A DNA stretch of 64,000 nt from Hymenopellis radicata (Eukaryota > Basidiomycota > Agaricomycetes > Agaricales > Physalacriaceae), in contig JADNRX010000177.1 in the NCBI GenBank assembly GCA_015501595.1, positions 1 through 64,000 on the forward strand. The letters are read 5' to 3'. The position numbers were made by a program, and so were the translations under genes. Positions 34,430-45,440 of this stretch are shown here, piece after piece. The notes beneath the pieces are model-generated. The model had not been told where the DNA came from. It worked only from the letters and a program-made list of their open reading frames with translations, and searched no databases. Each line of letters starts with the position of its first letter. The stretch's first letter is position 1.

Positions 34430-36829
34430 GATCCTCTCCAATGCGAACAGAGGTTAGTGACTCGGACGAGGCCTCTTAGCAGAGAATCGGCGGGGTGGCC
34501 CTTGTTATGGAAACTCTTCCAGCGCAAGCATTTATGTCAGTCCGGCCCAGATAATGATTAGGGGAAGCGATATAAAAAGAAGACACGCGGATACGAGGCT
34601 AGGCGGACTAGCGAATTAGGAGAAGTGGAGGAAATGCGAAATGCGGCCCCTGTCTATACCGCCAGCCCGACGGATAACAGACTAGTCTTCAGTGTCTGTA
34701 ACACTTGTCCCCAGCAGAGACGGCTAAGAAGTGGATCTTGAATTGCCGGAGAGGATGAATCGCGCGGCGTCATTCCGATAGACCCGAAGGAGGATATGCC
34801 CAAGCGTAAGGGTGGTAGGTCTTGGTAGGTCCGTAGTCGGAGAAGACAAGAGCACGAGCGCAAGTCGAGACACAACAAAGACACAAGACCTGAGATAATC
34901 AAACGAGTGGGCGGAAACAGGGGACGAGACGTCTATCAGGGTTCAGCTCGCCGGATTTTCTTTCCGGTGCCCGTGCCTAACGCAGTTGACCAGCGTTTGA
35001 AAAATCGGGTGGCGGACAGAGACGTCAATGTACTCCTGTGGAACATAAGATGCACGGGAGGTGTGATGAAATACGAAGCATATGACATGAGAGTACAACT
35101 TCAAGAGGAAGCCGGCCTGGCACGTTTGCTTGTTGATCATAACGTGACTTTGCAAATATAGGATGGAAATTTCTTCTTCTTTCCGTAGCTTCACATTTGA
35201 GAAGATCGCAGGCAGGTATGCAGCATCTCTTGGGCGTTAATAGTCCTCCTGAGTCCTCCTTTCATGAGCTGAGTCGTCGTTAGAACCGAGTAAGTACCCG
35301 TTGTACGTTCCGATCCATATCACCTTAGGCTACAGCTCCTCGACCTAACCATACCATACAAATGTGATTTGACAGAAGGAAGGAAGGTTTATTCTCGGAA
35401 AAGGTCCTAGAAGTCTAAGAAGAACTACCAAGTTGTAGGAACTAGATAACGTGGCTAAGTTATGTACGGTATGCGACGGGTCTACTTAGCCGTCACCGCG
35501 GCACCGTCGGTCTTGAACTTGCACCTGTAGGGGTCGTAAATGCACGAGCTCCACCACGCACTAACGGCGGAGGACCTTGGCCAAGAAAACCGCTTATTGG
35601 ACCTTGGGTTCGGGAATGTGTACGCTTCGTGGGTAGATCTGGGTGGATGGCAAGACTCGAAGATCGTCGCACATCCGATAACCTAAGCAATGCAAAGGAA
35701 CCGACGGAGATTACCCTCAAAGCAAGATCAACAGACTCTTGCTGATACATAGCTAGGACTCAAAATTAAAGCAACACATTTCGGATGGCAAAAAGGCGCT
35801 GATCTAAAAGAAGGCCAAGTTTTGCGACCTGTAGACGATCATGACGTTGGAGATGGATGAACGCTTCCGACCAGATGAAGGACGTTTCAAAAGTCGTGTC
35901 CCGAAGGGTCGCAGTCTCGGACGTAGCAGTAGTAAGAACTCGGCCTCGTCAAAAACGAAAAGCAGACGGAGTTTGGAATACCGTAAAACTGAATTCGCAT
36001 CGCTGTGTGTACACGACGCCGGTAGAGCTTGACGTGAAGTCGTGAGCTCGTCATCTACAACCCAACTTGATGAACGCCAAGAGCAGATGAAGAGCGGATC
36101 TAAAGCGGATCAGCGGATCCACTCGTGGCGGTGCCCGGTGGAAATAAGCACGCGGACGATTCGACGAAGTGTGTCCCATCACTGATTCCATGCCATCGTA
36201 TACAGCATGCTGCATGGGCCGCTTGAAGCATGCGCTCTTGTGATGGTCGCCAAGGCAGACAGATTGCGCTCGACGCACGTACGGCCTGTGCTGTCCGTCG
36301 TCAGAGGTCCCGATTTGCTATGATTTGTCGCTGAATAACCATGTACAACCTACTCACGACGACTCATATTTAGGCTCACTTCAGGCTGACGTGCCTTTAC
36401 GGTCCTGCGTGCCAGTGTCTTTTGAACTCTTCACTGCCATCCTACAACTGAGTTACCGTTAGGTCACCGGGTTTAAAAATATCTCCGAAATTTCTGATTG
36501 ACACGCCGACCATGCATCGTTCAGTACTCGTTCAGTTAGTCAAGCCCCCCATTGGAAGCCGCAATGAAAGTCGAGCTTACATAGGTTCTATGTAAGAATG
36601 ATATGTTGGCGCAAGGGACCGTAAAGGGCGGAACGCGGAAGTATCATCGCGCAAAAAGGGCGATACATCTTCAATCACACTTGACGGTCACGAATCGCCG
36701 TCGGGAGATTATTCATACAGATTCATACCCTGCCTATCGCGCGCTACTTATGATGGGCGAATCTTCTCGTTCAAGTCCACTGACTCTCCTTCCCGTTCTT
36801 CCTCGTCGCTAGCCGCCACTCTTTTAATC
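34430..36829. other. Gene-poor interval, about 2.4 kb
   Basis: Read on both strands. Open frames are short and unlinked, and no family motifs, tRNA or repeat ends were found. It could hold non-coding transcripts or small unrecognised genes. Confidence 0.4.
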
Positions 36830-38482
36830 ATGTTCCGTTCCTTACCCCTCCTCTTGGTCTTCGCGTCGGTTGCTTTATCTCATTCTCCAGTTCATCTTCC
36901 TGGCCGTCGCACCTGGTATCATGCCAGAGACCATCCCGTTCAGAAGCTTTTCAAACGCGTACCTACCGATGGTTCCGACTACCCAGAAGTCGGATCCAGC
37001 AGTACGCATCCTCTCTCATTTTTTCAATCACGATAAAAAAAACTGATCATCATACGTTTAGCGTGGTCCGCCGCTTACCCGGCATCAACTCCCGATCCCG
37101 AGCAGATGCCTCAAGCTTGGAAAGACGCGCTGGCCGCTGCGGTAGCGGCTGGCAAAATTCCCGATATCCCACCTTCCCAGCCTGACGCGGACGGATTCCC
37201 CACCTATCCGAACGGCTTCGACCCCGAAGGGCCTGTAGTTTGTTCTGCGACGTACAAGTGCAGAAACCCTGCTGATATTTGGGACGCGCCCGACGGCTCC
37301 ATTGGAGTAGGTTTCGATGATGGTCCCGAAGCGGTATGGCCAACACTACTTCCCTATAACGCTTCCCTAAACACGCTTAATAGGGCACACCGAAGCTTTT
37401 ACAGTTCCTCAGCGAGCAGCAGGAGACCGCCACTCACTTCCTCATTGGTGTCAACATCCTCAACAATCCCCAGGAGTTCTTGGCCATTTTGGAACAAGGC
37501 GGCGATCTGGCCGTGCATACATGGACCCATCCTTACATGACGACTCAGACTAACGAGCAAGTCGTAGCTCAGGTACGCTGCCACTGGTATAAATCGCGCC
37601 TTCTCTAATTCTCAAACAGTTGGGATGGACCATGGAAATCATTCGCAACTCGTCTGGTGGTCGTATTCCGAAATTCTGGCGGCCAGCCTATGGCGACTAC
37701 GATAATCGCGTCCGAGCGATCGCGACAGAGGTAAGGTCCATCGTGAGATAGATTCGAATGTTCTGAACTCGAGAAGGTCTTCGGAATGGACGTGATCCTC
37801 TGGAACTACGAGTGAGTGAGTCGCGCGCATCCAAACTACAGACTGATGAACCGAAAATAGCACTGACGATTGGAGTATGGCAACCAACGGTACCACGATG
37901 GAGGCCATCAGCACGTCCATGAATCAATGGCTTACAGGTACGACTCCCACAGGGTATAAAATAAGATCTTAATCTAACCCATTACAGGTCCCAAAAGCCT
38001 GGTCTCATCATCCTCGAGCACGAACTTACGGACAACACTGTACAAGCATTCATGGATGCCTTCCCACTCATGAAGTCGAATGGATGGAACACCAAGTCGA
38101 TGGCGCTCCTCGTCGCGGACAGTGCTTACCAAAACTCCGATGGCACCGGGGACTCTTCCACTGTCACCTCAGCCGGCATTCTGCTATCGCCAGATGCTAG
38201 CGCAGGCTCTAACGCATCGAATGGCACGGGTTCCACTGATGACACGGATACCACCTCAGACTCTGACTCTGACGATGCAACAGCCTACACGACAGTTTCT
38301 CGGACTAGGTTCGTCTGCGTCCTTTTCCAAACCACTGATCGCTGACAAGCTCTATCAGGACCTCTAGCGGATCGACCGCCACAGGCTCTGCTCAGAACGC
38401 CGCTGCCAACTCTGCTGCAGGTCGTGGGCTGAACACTTTGGCATTGACGATAATGTTAGTCTTCTCTACGATATTAGTATGA
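36830..38482 (+). CDS. Chitin deacetylase (carbohydrate esterase family 4), secreted, probably GPI-anchored
   Basis: Converts cell-wall chitin to chitosan. The start at 36830 gives a signal peptide (FRSLPLLLVFASVALSHSP). After an intron come PQAWKDALAAAVAAGKIPD and CRNPADIWDAPDGSIGVGF. Catalytic motif 1 reads GFDDGPE (usual form TFDDGP), motif 2 HTWTHP supplies the metal-binding histidines, motif 3 is RPAYGDYDNRVRAI, motif 4 WNYDTDDW and motif 5 LIILEHE. The C-terminus is Ser/Thr/Asp-rich (SDASAGSNASNG-like, 38180-38300), then after an intron a Ser/Ala-rich stretch ending in a hydrophobic tail (LNTLALTIMLVFSTILV), as for GPI attachment. Short introns fit throughout except near 37998: KSPGLIILEHE requires one more C in a CC run. 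That is either a sequencing slip or a recent frameshift. Confidence 0.88.
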
Positions 38483-38865
38483 CGTGCCCCCTACACACTA
38501 CCGCTCGCTTTGATCCAAATATTTATTGTCTGGCAATAGACGCGTAATAACCTTCCTCGGACCTGTGTAGTTATTTCCTTGTGCTTTCGGGATATCCTGA
38601 TATTGTTTGCTTTCGCGCGCTTTTGAGGATTCGGATGAGATACGTTGACTAGTAAGTACACATATCGTGAAAGTGATTGTTGTAATAAGCTATTGAACCA
38701 TCAATGGGAACAAACGTCAGATACTAAGACGCCCTGCTCGATTGCTATGAAGTGGAATGAGCTGCGAGGCTGAAAGATATGCAACATCTTAACGAACCGC
38801 GGTTATATCTTGAGCGATAGACCCAACCATACATGTGAATTATGTTCAAATTCCGGATGCCTCGC
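38483..38865. other. Intergenic, no gene seen
   Basis: AT-rich 3' flank of the chitin deacetylase gene; nothing else noted. Confidence 0.4.
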
Positions 38866-39346
38866 TCAACCTGTCCCATGTCCAACGCCGGGTGGAAGAT
38901 CTGAATAGATCATGTACCGGATCAACAACGAATGAGATAAGATCCAACAAACCTTAGCGGAGAGAATATCGGCACGGAAACATTGTAGCCTTAGGTTCGT
39001 GAGCCATCGAACGAACTCAAGCCAAAATTCGGACGAAGACTCGACCAGCTGCGCTCGTTTATCCAGGGCATAAAGCTTCATAACGGAGGTCTGAATGGTA
39101 AAGAGGCCCAACTTATTAGATTACTATCATCGTCTGCTAAAAACGGCAGCGGTGCACGCACCTTTGTCTTGAACGACCGAAGCCGACCGCGTCTAAAAAG
39201 TCGGGCGGGGAAGCAAGTGGGAGAAAGTCTGGCACTTCTTTTATATGTGTAGGCAGGTCTGATGGAGTGTCGCGACGAATGTGGAATGACCCGATGGCAG
39301 ATCGGAATGCGAGGCTGGCCAGAACATCTTCGTGAGTAAAGTTCAA
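38866..39346 (-). CDS. Possible small hypothetical gene
   Basis: Two minus-strand stretches can be joined: one containing HEDVLASLAFRSAIGSFHI and LPLASPPDFLDAVGF, then after a potential acceptor near 39118 GLFTIQTSVMKLYALDKRAQ and FWLEFVRWLTNLRLQCF. The composition is protein-like, but I do not recognise a family and the 5' and 3' ends are not defined. It could equally be chance open frames. Confidence 0.3.
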
Positions 39347-39680
39347 GGACGAGTCGGATAGTGATTTATCGATTCAAATGGCAAGCATACCAGTGAAAAG
39401 AGGGCATCATGTACCAATCCACATCCATATGTGAACCCAGGTATCATATGAGTAGATCTTGAAGTATCATCGGTGTCGCTTTCGTGAGTACAGAACCACA
39501 CATTCAAGCGAACAGGTGACTACCGTCGCGTCTACAATGTGTTGATGGGGAGAAGCCGAATTGATTCCTGTCAGAGCGTATAATTACATCCTGTTCTACC
39601 TGAAAACACGCGTCAGTGTGGTCTCCAAAATGCGCACAGAAAAACGAACCTAAAGTCCTTTACTTGGCGCTTCTCTCTGG

Positions 39681-40636
39681 TCATGGATTGAGTAGATCAC
39701 TAAGAAGGAGGCCACCGGCGCGTCTCTGCCCTTCTTTCCGCGACACAGAATTCGGAGCGCCCGAAGTCAGTGTCCCGTTTTCAGCTGATGGTACGGCATT
39801 GGAAGAGTCGACGTAGGAGTGTGATGTACGAGGAGGGAGGTCCCGTTCAAATTCGTAACGCGTCGTTCGAGGCTGCTGCGAATAGGAACGAGTCGTGAAT
39901 GACTGGTCATAAGGATGGGGCTGTAGAGTGCGAATAGACGCGTTCCCGGGATGCCCTACCTCGCCGCCAGTGCGTACAAATGTGACATCCGGGTTTCCAT
40001 TGGTATCCCCAAATGTGCCTCCGTCTACCTCGTCCGCCTCATCCTCGGAGGCTGACATTTCAGGCTCACCGCTCCCACCGGGATAGCATAACTCAGATGC
40101 TTTCCAGGCCACGTACTTTTCATGCCGAAGATCACTGCGCCCTTCCCGTGCGATCTTTGCGCAGTGCTCCACGATGTCAGCCGCCATCGTCCTATTATGT
40201 GTTTTCGCGCCATGGTATCCATCAAGGTCCTGTATAATCATTTGGTAGAAGTAGCTGCTGAGCCCGTGAGTGTATCGTTCAATCCCTTCAAGGCGAGCCT
40301 AGAACTATTAGAGAAGTAAGTGAATTGATCGATGGAACATACCTGGATAACTGGGGTCAGTTTAGTTGCGTGCTCACTTTCTTCGTCTGCCTGGTAGGAC
40401 TCCCGGTCTCGTTCGTCTTCACGGGACATATCGCTGGCAATGTGGGACTCGAGACCGTTTTCAGAGCCATGGACGCCCGATAATGCGTATTGCGCGGAAT
40501 AACCAGAATGTGAAGACTCTCGCAAGGTCGACCGTGCATCGGGGACGGGGGGTTTCGCAAAGCGCGCTCTCTTGGCATCGCGAGCGTCTAGAAAACACGC
40601 GTCGACGGGAGCTAGCCGCTTGTTATAGCGCGCCAT
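39681..40636 (-). CDS. Hypothetical protein, tandem paralogue A
   Basis: The start at 40636 gives MARYNKRLAPVDACFLDARD and AKRARFAKPPVPDAR, a basic leader. An acidic, Ser-rich stretch follows, ending EHATKLTPVIQ at an intron. Exon 2 reads RLEGIERYTHGLSSYFYQM, then IIQDLDGYHGAKTHNRTMA, ADIVEHCAKIAREGRSDLRH, EKYVAWKASELCYPG and EPEMSASEDEADE, then a variable tail with RRAGGLLLSDLLNP at the end. Paralogue B (40991-41942) shares the leader pattern, intron position and central block. I know of no function. It could be a nuclear regulator given the basic leader and acidic patches, but this is only inference. The reading frame is intact. Confidence 0.6.
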
Positions 40637-40990
40637 GATGGGCGTACAAAGTAAAGTGATGTTATGTAAGTACGATGCCAACCCGGCAAACAGCGGTCGA
40701 GGCTGTGGCGCCCGCCCGGCTATCTTCCTATGGAACCAAGTATAGAAACACTTTATCATTTGAACCCACATGCCGAATACATCATAGTGTTCAGCACTTG
40801 AACTGGATCAGCTGATATATCAACTTCGCTGTGAGTCCGGGATGTCATACCGGTTTGCTGTGTAAAAGCAGAATTACAGTATAACGCAAACGTGTAAGTA
40901 GATGGTCGGACATGTGGCCAGGAAAATTGCAAGAGATGTAGAAGCTCCAATGAAACTGCATTTTCGTGAATATGAGCTTTGGACTACATT

Positions 40991-41942
40991 CTACGTCACG
41001 GATTGAGCAAAGTGCTCATGGAACGACCACCGGGCCTGCCGCGAGCCAAATTTACGATCGCCAGTCCCACCCAAACTCCGACCTTTACGCTTCGCGCTCA
41101 CGAAGTTGGCGGGACGTTCTAACCCAGCACAGTACGCCGCGAAACCAAAGTTGATGCCTGTGGGTTGTGGGATGGGATTCGGCATGACGGACTGTGTGGG
41201 TTGTGAAGAGGACAATAGATGCACCTCGAGTGACTGGCCGAGATCAACAGGTGGGAGATTGTCTGATGACGCGTGGTTCGCCGAGTCTTCCTCGTCGCCC
41301 GGCGCGCCGCTTTCCCCGACCTGCTTCTCCTCCAATAAAGCATCGTCGTCTTCATCCTCAGAGGGTGACATTTCGGGCTCGCTGCCTTCTTCCGGCCAGC
41401 ATGCCTCCGACGCTTTCGATGCCACGTATTTCTCATACCGAAGATCACTGAGTCCTGTATATGCAAGGTTGGCGCAGTGTTCCAAGATACCAGCAGCCAT
41501 GGCTTTATTCGTCGACTGCGCGGCAGTGTATCCGTCCAGTTCTTCGATAATCATACCATAGTAGCAGCTGCTGAGTCCTCTGATGAGACCCTCAATCTGG
41601 TCAAGACGATCCTATTCAACGGTGTGAGAGCGGTATAGGATAAGAACGAATGAAACAGACCTGTACGATGGGATCAAGTTCAGTTTCCTCTTCCTTTTCT
41701 GAGTAATTTTCATCGCTTAGCTCGCCTTCGTCACTCTCAGTGCTTTAGGATGGAGGCGGTGCGCCTGGCGGATGCTTGTAACCCGGAAGGTCCTGAAGAC
41801 GCGTGACTGGCGATAGAGGAGGTTGCGGAGCAACGGATAGACGGTCAGGCAGCGGCAGAGTATGTAGACGGGCTTTTTTCGCGTCACGGGCGCAGGTAAA
41901 AGACGCGTCCGGGAGAATTGCGCGTTTGTTAGGTCGCGTCAT
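40991..41942 (-). CDS. Hypothetical protein, tandem paralogue B (premature stop)
   Basis: The start at 41942 gives MTRPNKRAILPDASFTCARD and AKKARLHTLPLPDR, matching paralogue A's leader. It continues through LQDLPGYKHPPGAPPPS, then an in-frame TAA at 41745-41747, after which the same frame goes on with an acidic stretch (STESDEGELSDENYS) to DPIVQ and the same intron as in A. Exon 2 reads RLDQIEGLIRGLSSCYYGM, IIEELDGYTAAQSTNKAMA, GILEHCANLAYTGLSDLRY, EKYVASKASEACWPE and EPEMSPSEDEDDD, then a different C-terminal tail. Apart from the single stop the gene is open, so this is a recent nonsense change or a base-call error. Confidence 0.55.
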
Positions 41943-42104
41943 GACGGGCGAAAAAGTACAGAGAAAGCTTATGTAACCTAAAAAGTATGGGGGAGCTCGG
42001 ACCGCTTCCGGTGGAGAAAGACAAAGTACAATGCTCATCGACCTCCATATGATACCATAACCACAAAAAGCACGATTGTCAAAGTCCCACTTTGCGATCA
42101 GATT

Positions 42105-42584
42105 TCAATGCACACTACCTTGAAGCGTAGCACCGTCATCGCTGCCATTGTGACCGCGTCGCCCCAACTCCGCCGTCTTCTCGTACTCCAACCGCTTCTC
42201 ATACCCCAAAGCCTTTCCATACTCCAACGTGTACCCCACCGTCTTCTCGGATAGCGTCGCATCACTTCCGGGCCTGGACTCCGGGTCAGACGTCGAAGCT
42301 CTCTCGCTCCTGCACTGGCAGGCATTCTTCCACACCAGCCTCCTCCGCTTCCAGGCAATGAATAGCCCAATCAAGACCGTGATGAGCATGCCAAGCGCGA
42401 TGCCACCGAAGACGGCGCCGACGACAGTGCTTGCATGATATGTCTGGGCGCACTGGTAGTACGAGGTTCCGGGCGTACTGGAGGCGACGGATGAGGACCC
42501 CGTAGCGCTGAAGATGGCATTGGAGAATCCGGGGGTGGCGGTGGATGATATGGCGCTAAAGGTGCCAGTAGCAATGGAGGACAT
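42105..42584 (-). CDS. Single-pass membrane protein 1 of a tandem trio
   Basis: Ser/Thr/Ala-rich outer segment (IATGTFSAISSTATPGFSN), one Cys before the membrane (YYQCAQTYHAS), then one helix, VVGAVFGGIALGMLITVLIG with LFIAWKRRR as the basic stop-transfer, and a polar cytoplasmic tail (ERASTSDPESRPGSD, EKTVGYTLEYGK). The layout is like a wall-stress or mucin-type sensor, but there is no WSC or other named domain. Further 5' exons with Cys residues may lie at 42600-42900 (FCWFSCKLT), so the N-terminus given here may be incomplete. Members 2 and 3 share the glycine-rich helix and the basic end. Confidence 0.5.
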   Translation of the reverse strand: MSSIATGTFSAISSTATPGFSNAIFSATGSSSVASSTPGTSYYQCAQTYHASTVVGAVFGGIALGMLITVLIGLFIAWKRRRLVWKNACQCRSERASTSDPESRPGSDATLSEKTVGYTLEYGKALGYEKRLEYEKTAELGRRGHNGSDDGATLQGSVH

Positions 42585-43373
42585 CGTTACTTTCGTGCAG
42601 TTGGGAGGTAACCAGGTCGTCTATGGACGTCGAACGCATTTCTATTGCTTAAATCAAGTCAGTCGTCGTACTCACACGACGGGGATATGATTCCGGCGCA
42701 GCAATATATAGGAAAGAGTTCCTTCAAAGGCACATGTGTCAATCAACGCCGTGTCGACTTCTTGGTAGAAAACATTCAGTGTGCATCTAAGGATTTGAGA
42801 CGTACATCTCGTTAGCTTGCAAGAGAACCAACAGAATTCGTCCGAGATCCTCCAAGGCGGCACGCTAGGCTTCACGATCTAGACAGCATTAGTCGACAGC
42901 TTGTCGCAGAAAGCTGATTTCCGGTCCACGTTTGGAGAACATCCCATGTTTCGCATATTGCACAATAGCGCTGAAGCCCAATACGTAAGGCGCAGCAAGA
43001 GTTGATAGGACGATAGTGACGATTCGCCCATGAGGTCTAGCTTCAGTCTTCGATTGTTGTAATGAGTCTTATTGAAGGGCGGAGTAAAATAGCGTCAGGA
43101 GCCGGTCAGTAATGGGCGCCAAGAGCATAAGAAGATGATATCCAGAGATAGGAGCTTTAGATATCTTTTGGCGGGCAGAGAGCTGGATTGGAGGATACTC
43201 AATCGCATATGGACACGAGATGACAGCAAGAGGGAAAGTGCATTACTCGGATCCGCCGATCGTTGCCACGCGTTATTTCAGGACTTTCTTTCATCTTTGG
43301 GGAAAGTGCACTGCATATTGAAGTACGATGGGACTACAGAAACCATCTTTAGGATATATTCCTAAGTACGCCA

Positions 43374-44037
43374 CTAGACAATCTCCTCATTCCGTCTTTC
43401 CAGCGGTCCCTGATTCCCTTCCTCATCTCGCATCTCATCCACAAGGAGGGAATGCCTGCTGCCATCCTCATCCGTCGACTCCAAGCTCTCGCTGTGGAGT
43501 CTGATTGATCGCGATTCGCTTGATTCCTCTTCCGACTCATCTCCAAGCCCTAAACGTCCAAGGTCGGCCGCCCTTTTCGTTCTCCTCCAAGCGATGAAGA
43601 GCACAATCCACCCCGCAATGATCAAGCCAATCGCGACACCCCCACAAAGGGCACCAATAATATCTCCTGCGCCATGGGTTACTTGACCGATACCGTCGCA
43701 TTCAACTTGGCGTGGGCCAAGGTTCGGATTCGAAGTGACAGGATACGAAACGAACGCAGAACTTTGTTCAGCGACGACGGGATCGGTCTGAGGAATAAGG
43801 AATTGTAGATCGTTCATGACAACTCCTGGGTTTTGGAATTGTTCACTCACCGAAGGAACTTCAGTTTTAAATAATCCGTGTCTTTGAATGCTTCCCACGA
43901 CGGTGCTGCAACTCCACCGCAGTAAGAGATAGAGGTAGCCGTTATGGAGTTCTGAGGCGTGACGTTTGGGCTAACGAACGTCTGCAGTTGTAAGTAAGCA
44001 ACGCAGGATCCCAGCCACGACACCGCCTTCGTAGGCA
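43374..44037 (-). CDS. Single-pass membrane protein 2 of a tandem trio
   Basis: A minus-strand frame with VPSVSEQFQNPGVVMNDLQF, an extracellular part with one Cys (RQVECDGIGQVTHG), the helix DIIGALCGGVAIGLIIAGW and IVLFIAWRRTKRA, then an acidic and Ser-rich tail (GDESEEESSESRSIRLH, DEDGSRHSLLVDEMRD) to the stop at 43374. An upstream exon to about 44037 (MPTKAVSWLGSCVAYLQL, SISYCGGVAAPSW) joins in frame or through a short intron; more exons may reach 44300. The transmembrane stretch matches member 1 (GA..GG.A.GL...G....FIAWRR). Function unknown. Confidence 0.5.
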
Positions 44038-44485
44038 CCCCCGCATCGTTTGATAAATCGCAAGAAGTGGCGATAGGTCCGAGTTACTATGGCCATTCTC
44101 AGGTCTAACTGAGATCGGTATGACTCGGACATAGAAAGCCTCAGGTACGTCGAACACATGAGAAAAGCGCAGCACGAAGACAACTTGAATGACAATACAG
44201 TAATGCCAAGTAACGGGGAAAGCGTCTGCAGCCGAGTAGCGGCCAGTCTTTCCCGACCCAGAGAGAGTTCGTAGAGGATCTAAGAGACAAAAAAAACACA
44301 AGAGAGATGTACCAAATGTGTAGCAACCGTTGAATGACTTGATCGATGAGGGCGATCAAGACTGGTACTTATCTGCGAACCATGTCCATGCGTGTAAGAT
44401 GTCAATCACCTCGATTCTGGTGCAAAAGAAGACGTCAATGACATGTGCGCTCTCGACTTCAAGCTTCACATCTGATCCAAATCAA

Positions 44486-44863
44486 TTACGTCCCGAGCTC
44501 GCTTGCCAAACTGTCCATGCTTTCCCGGTGAGTATACTGCTCTTCCTCATCTCTCCTTCCGGTACGACCAACCCTCGGCCCTCTCCTCATCCGCCAAATG
44601 ATCACGCAGGCAATACACCCTGACAGAATCAGACCGACGGCAAATGCTCCGAAGACGGTCGAGTCGCCAACTACATCCCCGCCATGGAAGTAGCTCTCCA
44701 GTGGGACAAGGATGGCGAGTACTTCAGGCGCGCTTGTGGCCAGCGCGATGGCACCCGCCGGGGAAGATTCAGGTGGCGTAGAAAGGGTGATCTGGGCGGC
44801 GGACTGAACGGCGCACAGAGCTTGGTTGACGCAGTGAGCAAGGGCGTGCTGAGGGATGTCCAT
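44486..44863 (-). CDS. Single-pass membrane protein 3 of a tandem trio
   Basis: The start at 44863 gives MDIPQHALAHCVNQALCAVQ with two Cys, then a Ser/Pro/Ala-rich stretch, the helix STVFGAFAVGLILSGCIACV with IIWRMRRG as the basic boundary, and a short charged tail ending ESMDSLASELGT at 44486. It is shorter than members 1 and 2 and the most diverged. It may have further 5' exons in 44900-45230. Function unknown. Confidence 0.45.
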   Translation of the reverse strand: MDIPQHALAHCVNQALCAVQSAAQITLSTPPESSPAGAIALATSAPEVLAILVPLESYFHGGDVVGDSTVFGAFAVGLILSGCIACVIIWRMRRGPRVGRTGRRDEEEQYTHRESMDSLASELGT

Positions 44864-45440
44864 GGTGCGTCTAGCTGAGTGTTTTTGAAGACGCGCCGGT
44901 CTCCCCTCCACGAAACCAAGCTTCTTAAATCCTGAAGTTTACAGGCTCGCACGACGGGCATCATCATCCGCCGCAGCAAACGAACTGCAACCAAACGTGT
45001 TAAGTCCGCCTTGAGGAATCTACCCAAAAGAGTCCGTCTGTGTTAACGCACATACTGTGGAGAAAAGACGGGATTTCTGTGAGTCGATTCGTAGTCTAAG
45101 ATGTCATGTAGATCCATGATATGTAGTTTGAGGCGATCATGAAGCAAACAACTCGAAAGAATGTCGATGGTCGTGTTGAAGGAGAGAACCTGAATCCATA
45201 AGGAAGTTTCATATGAAACGTACATTCTGATAAACTATGAGCCGCCGAAGAGAGGAGTGCAACGGGCGTACCTCCGACGACGTTTGCGAGATGTTGCGCT
45301 TCCGTCCCGACATACTGCCGTTGATTGCGAACCGTTTCTTGGTGCTAGAGGTTTGGCCTTCGTCAACCGCGCAGTCTGACTCTTCATATACACCCTTGTC
45401 GGTTTCCAGTAAGGAAAGTAAGGAAGCGAGGGCGATTTAC

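Noticed and set aside
34330..34440. Apparent frameshift and stop in the first exon of the second DUF6534 gene
   Set aside because: An intron starting just after TTTATGGGATG and ending before CTATGGGGC joins the exons in frame, although it shortens the first helix.
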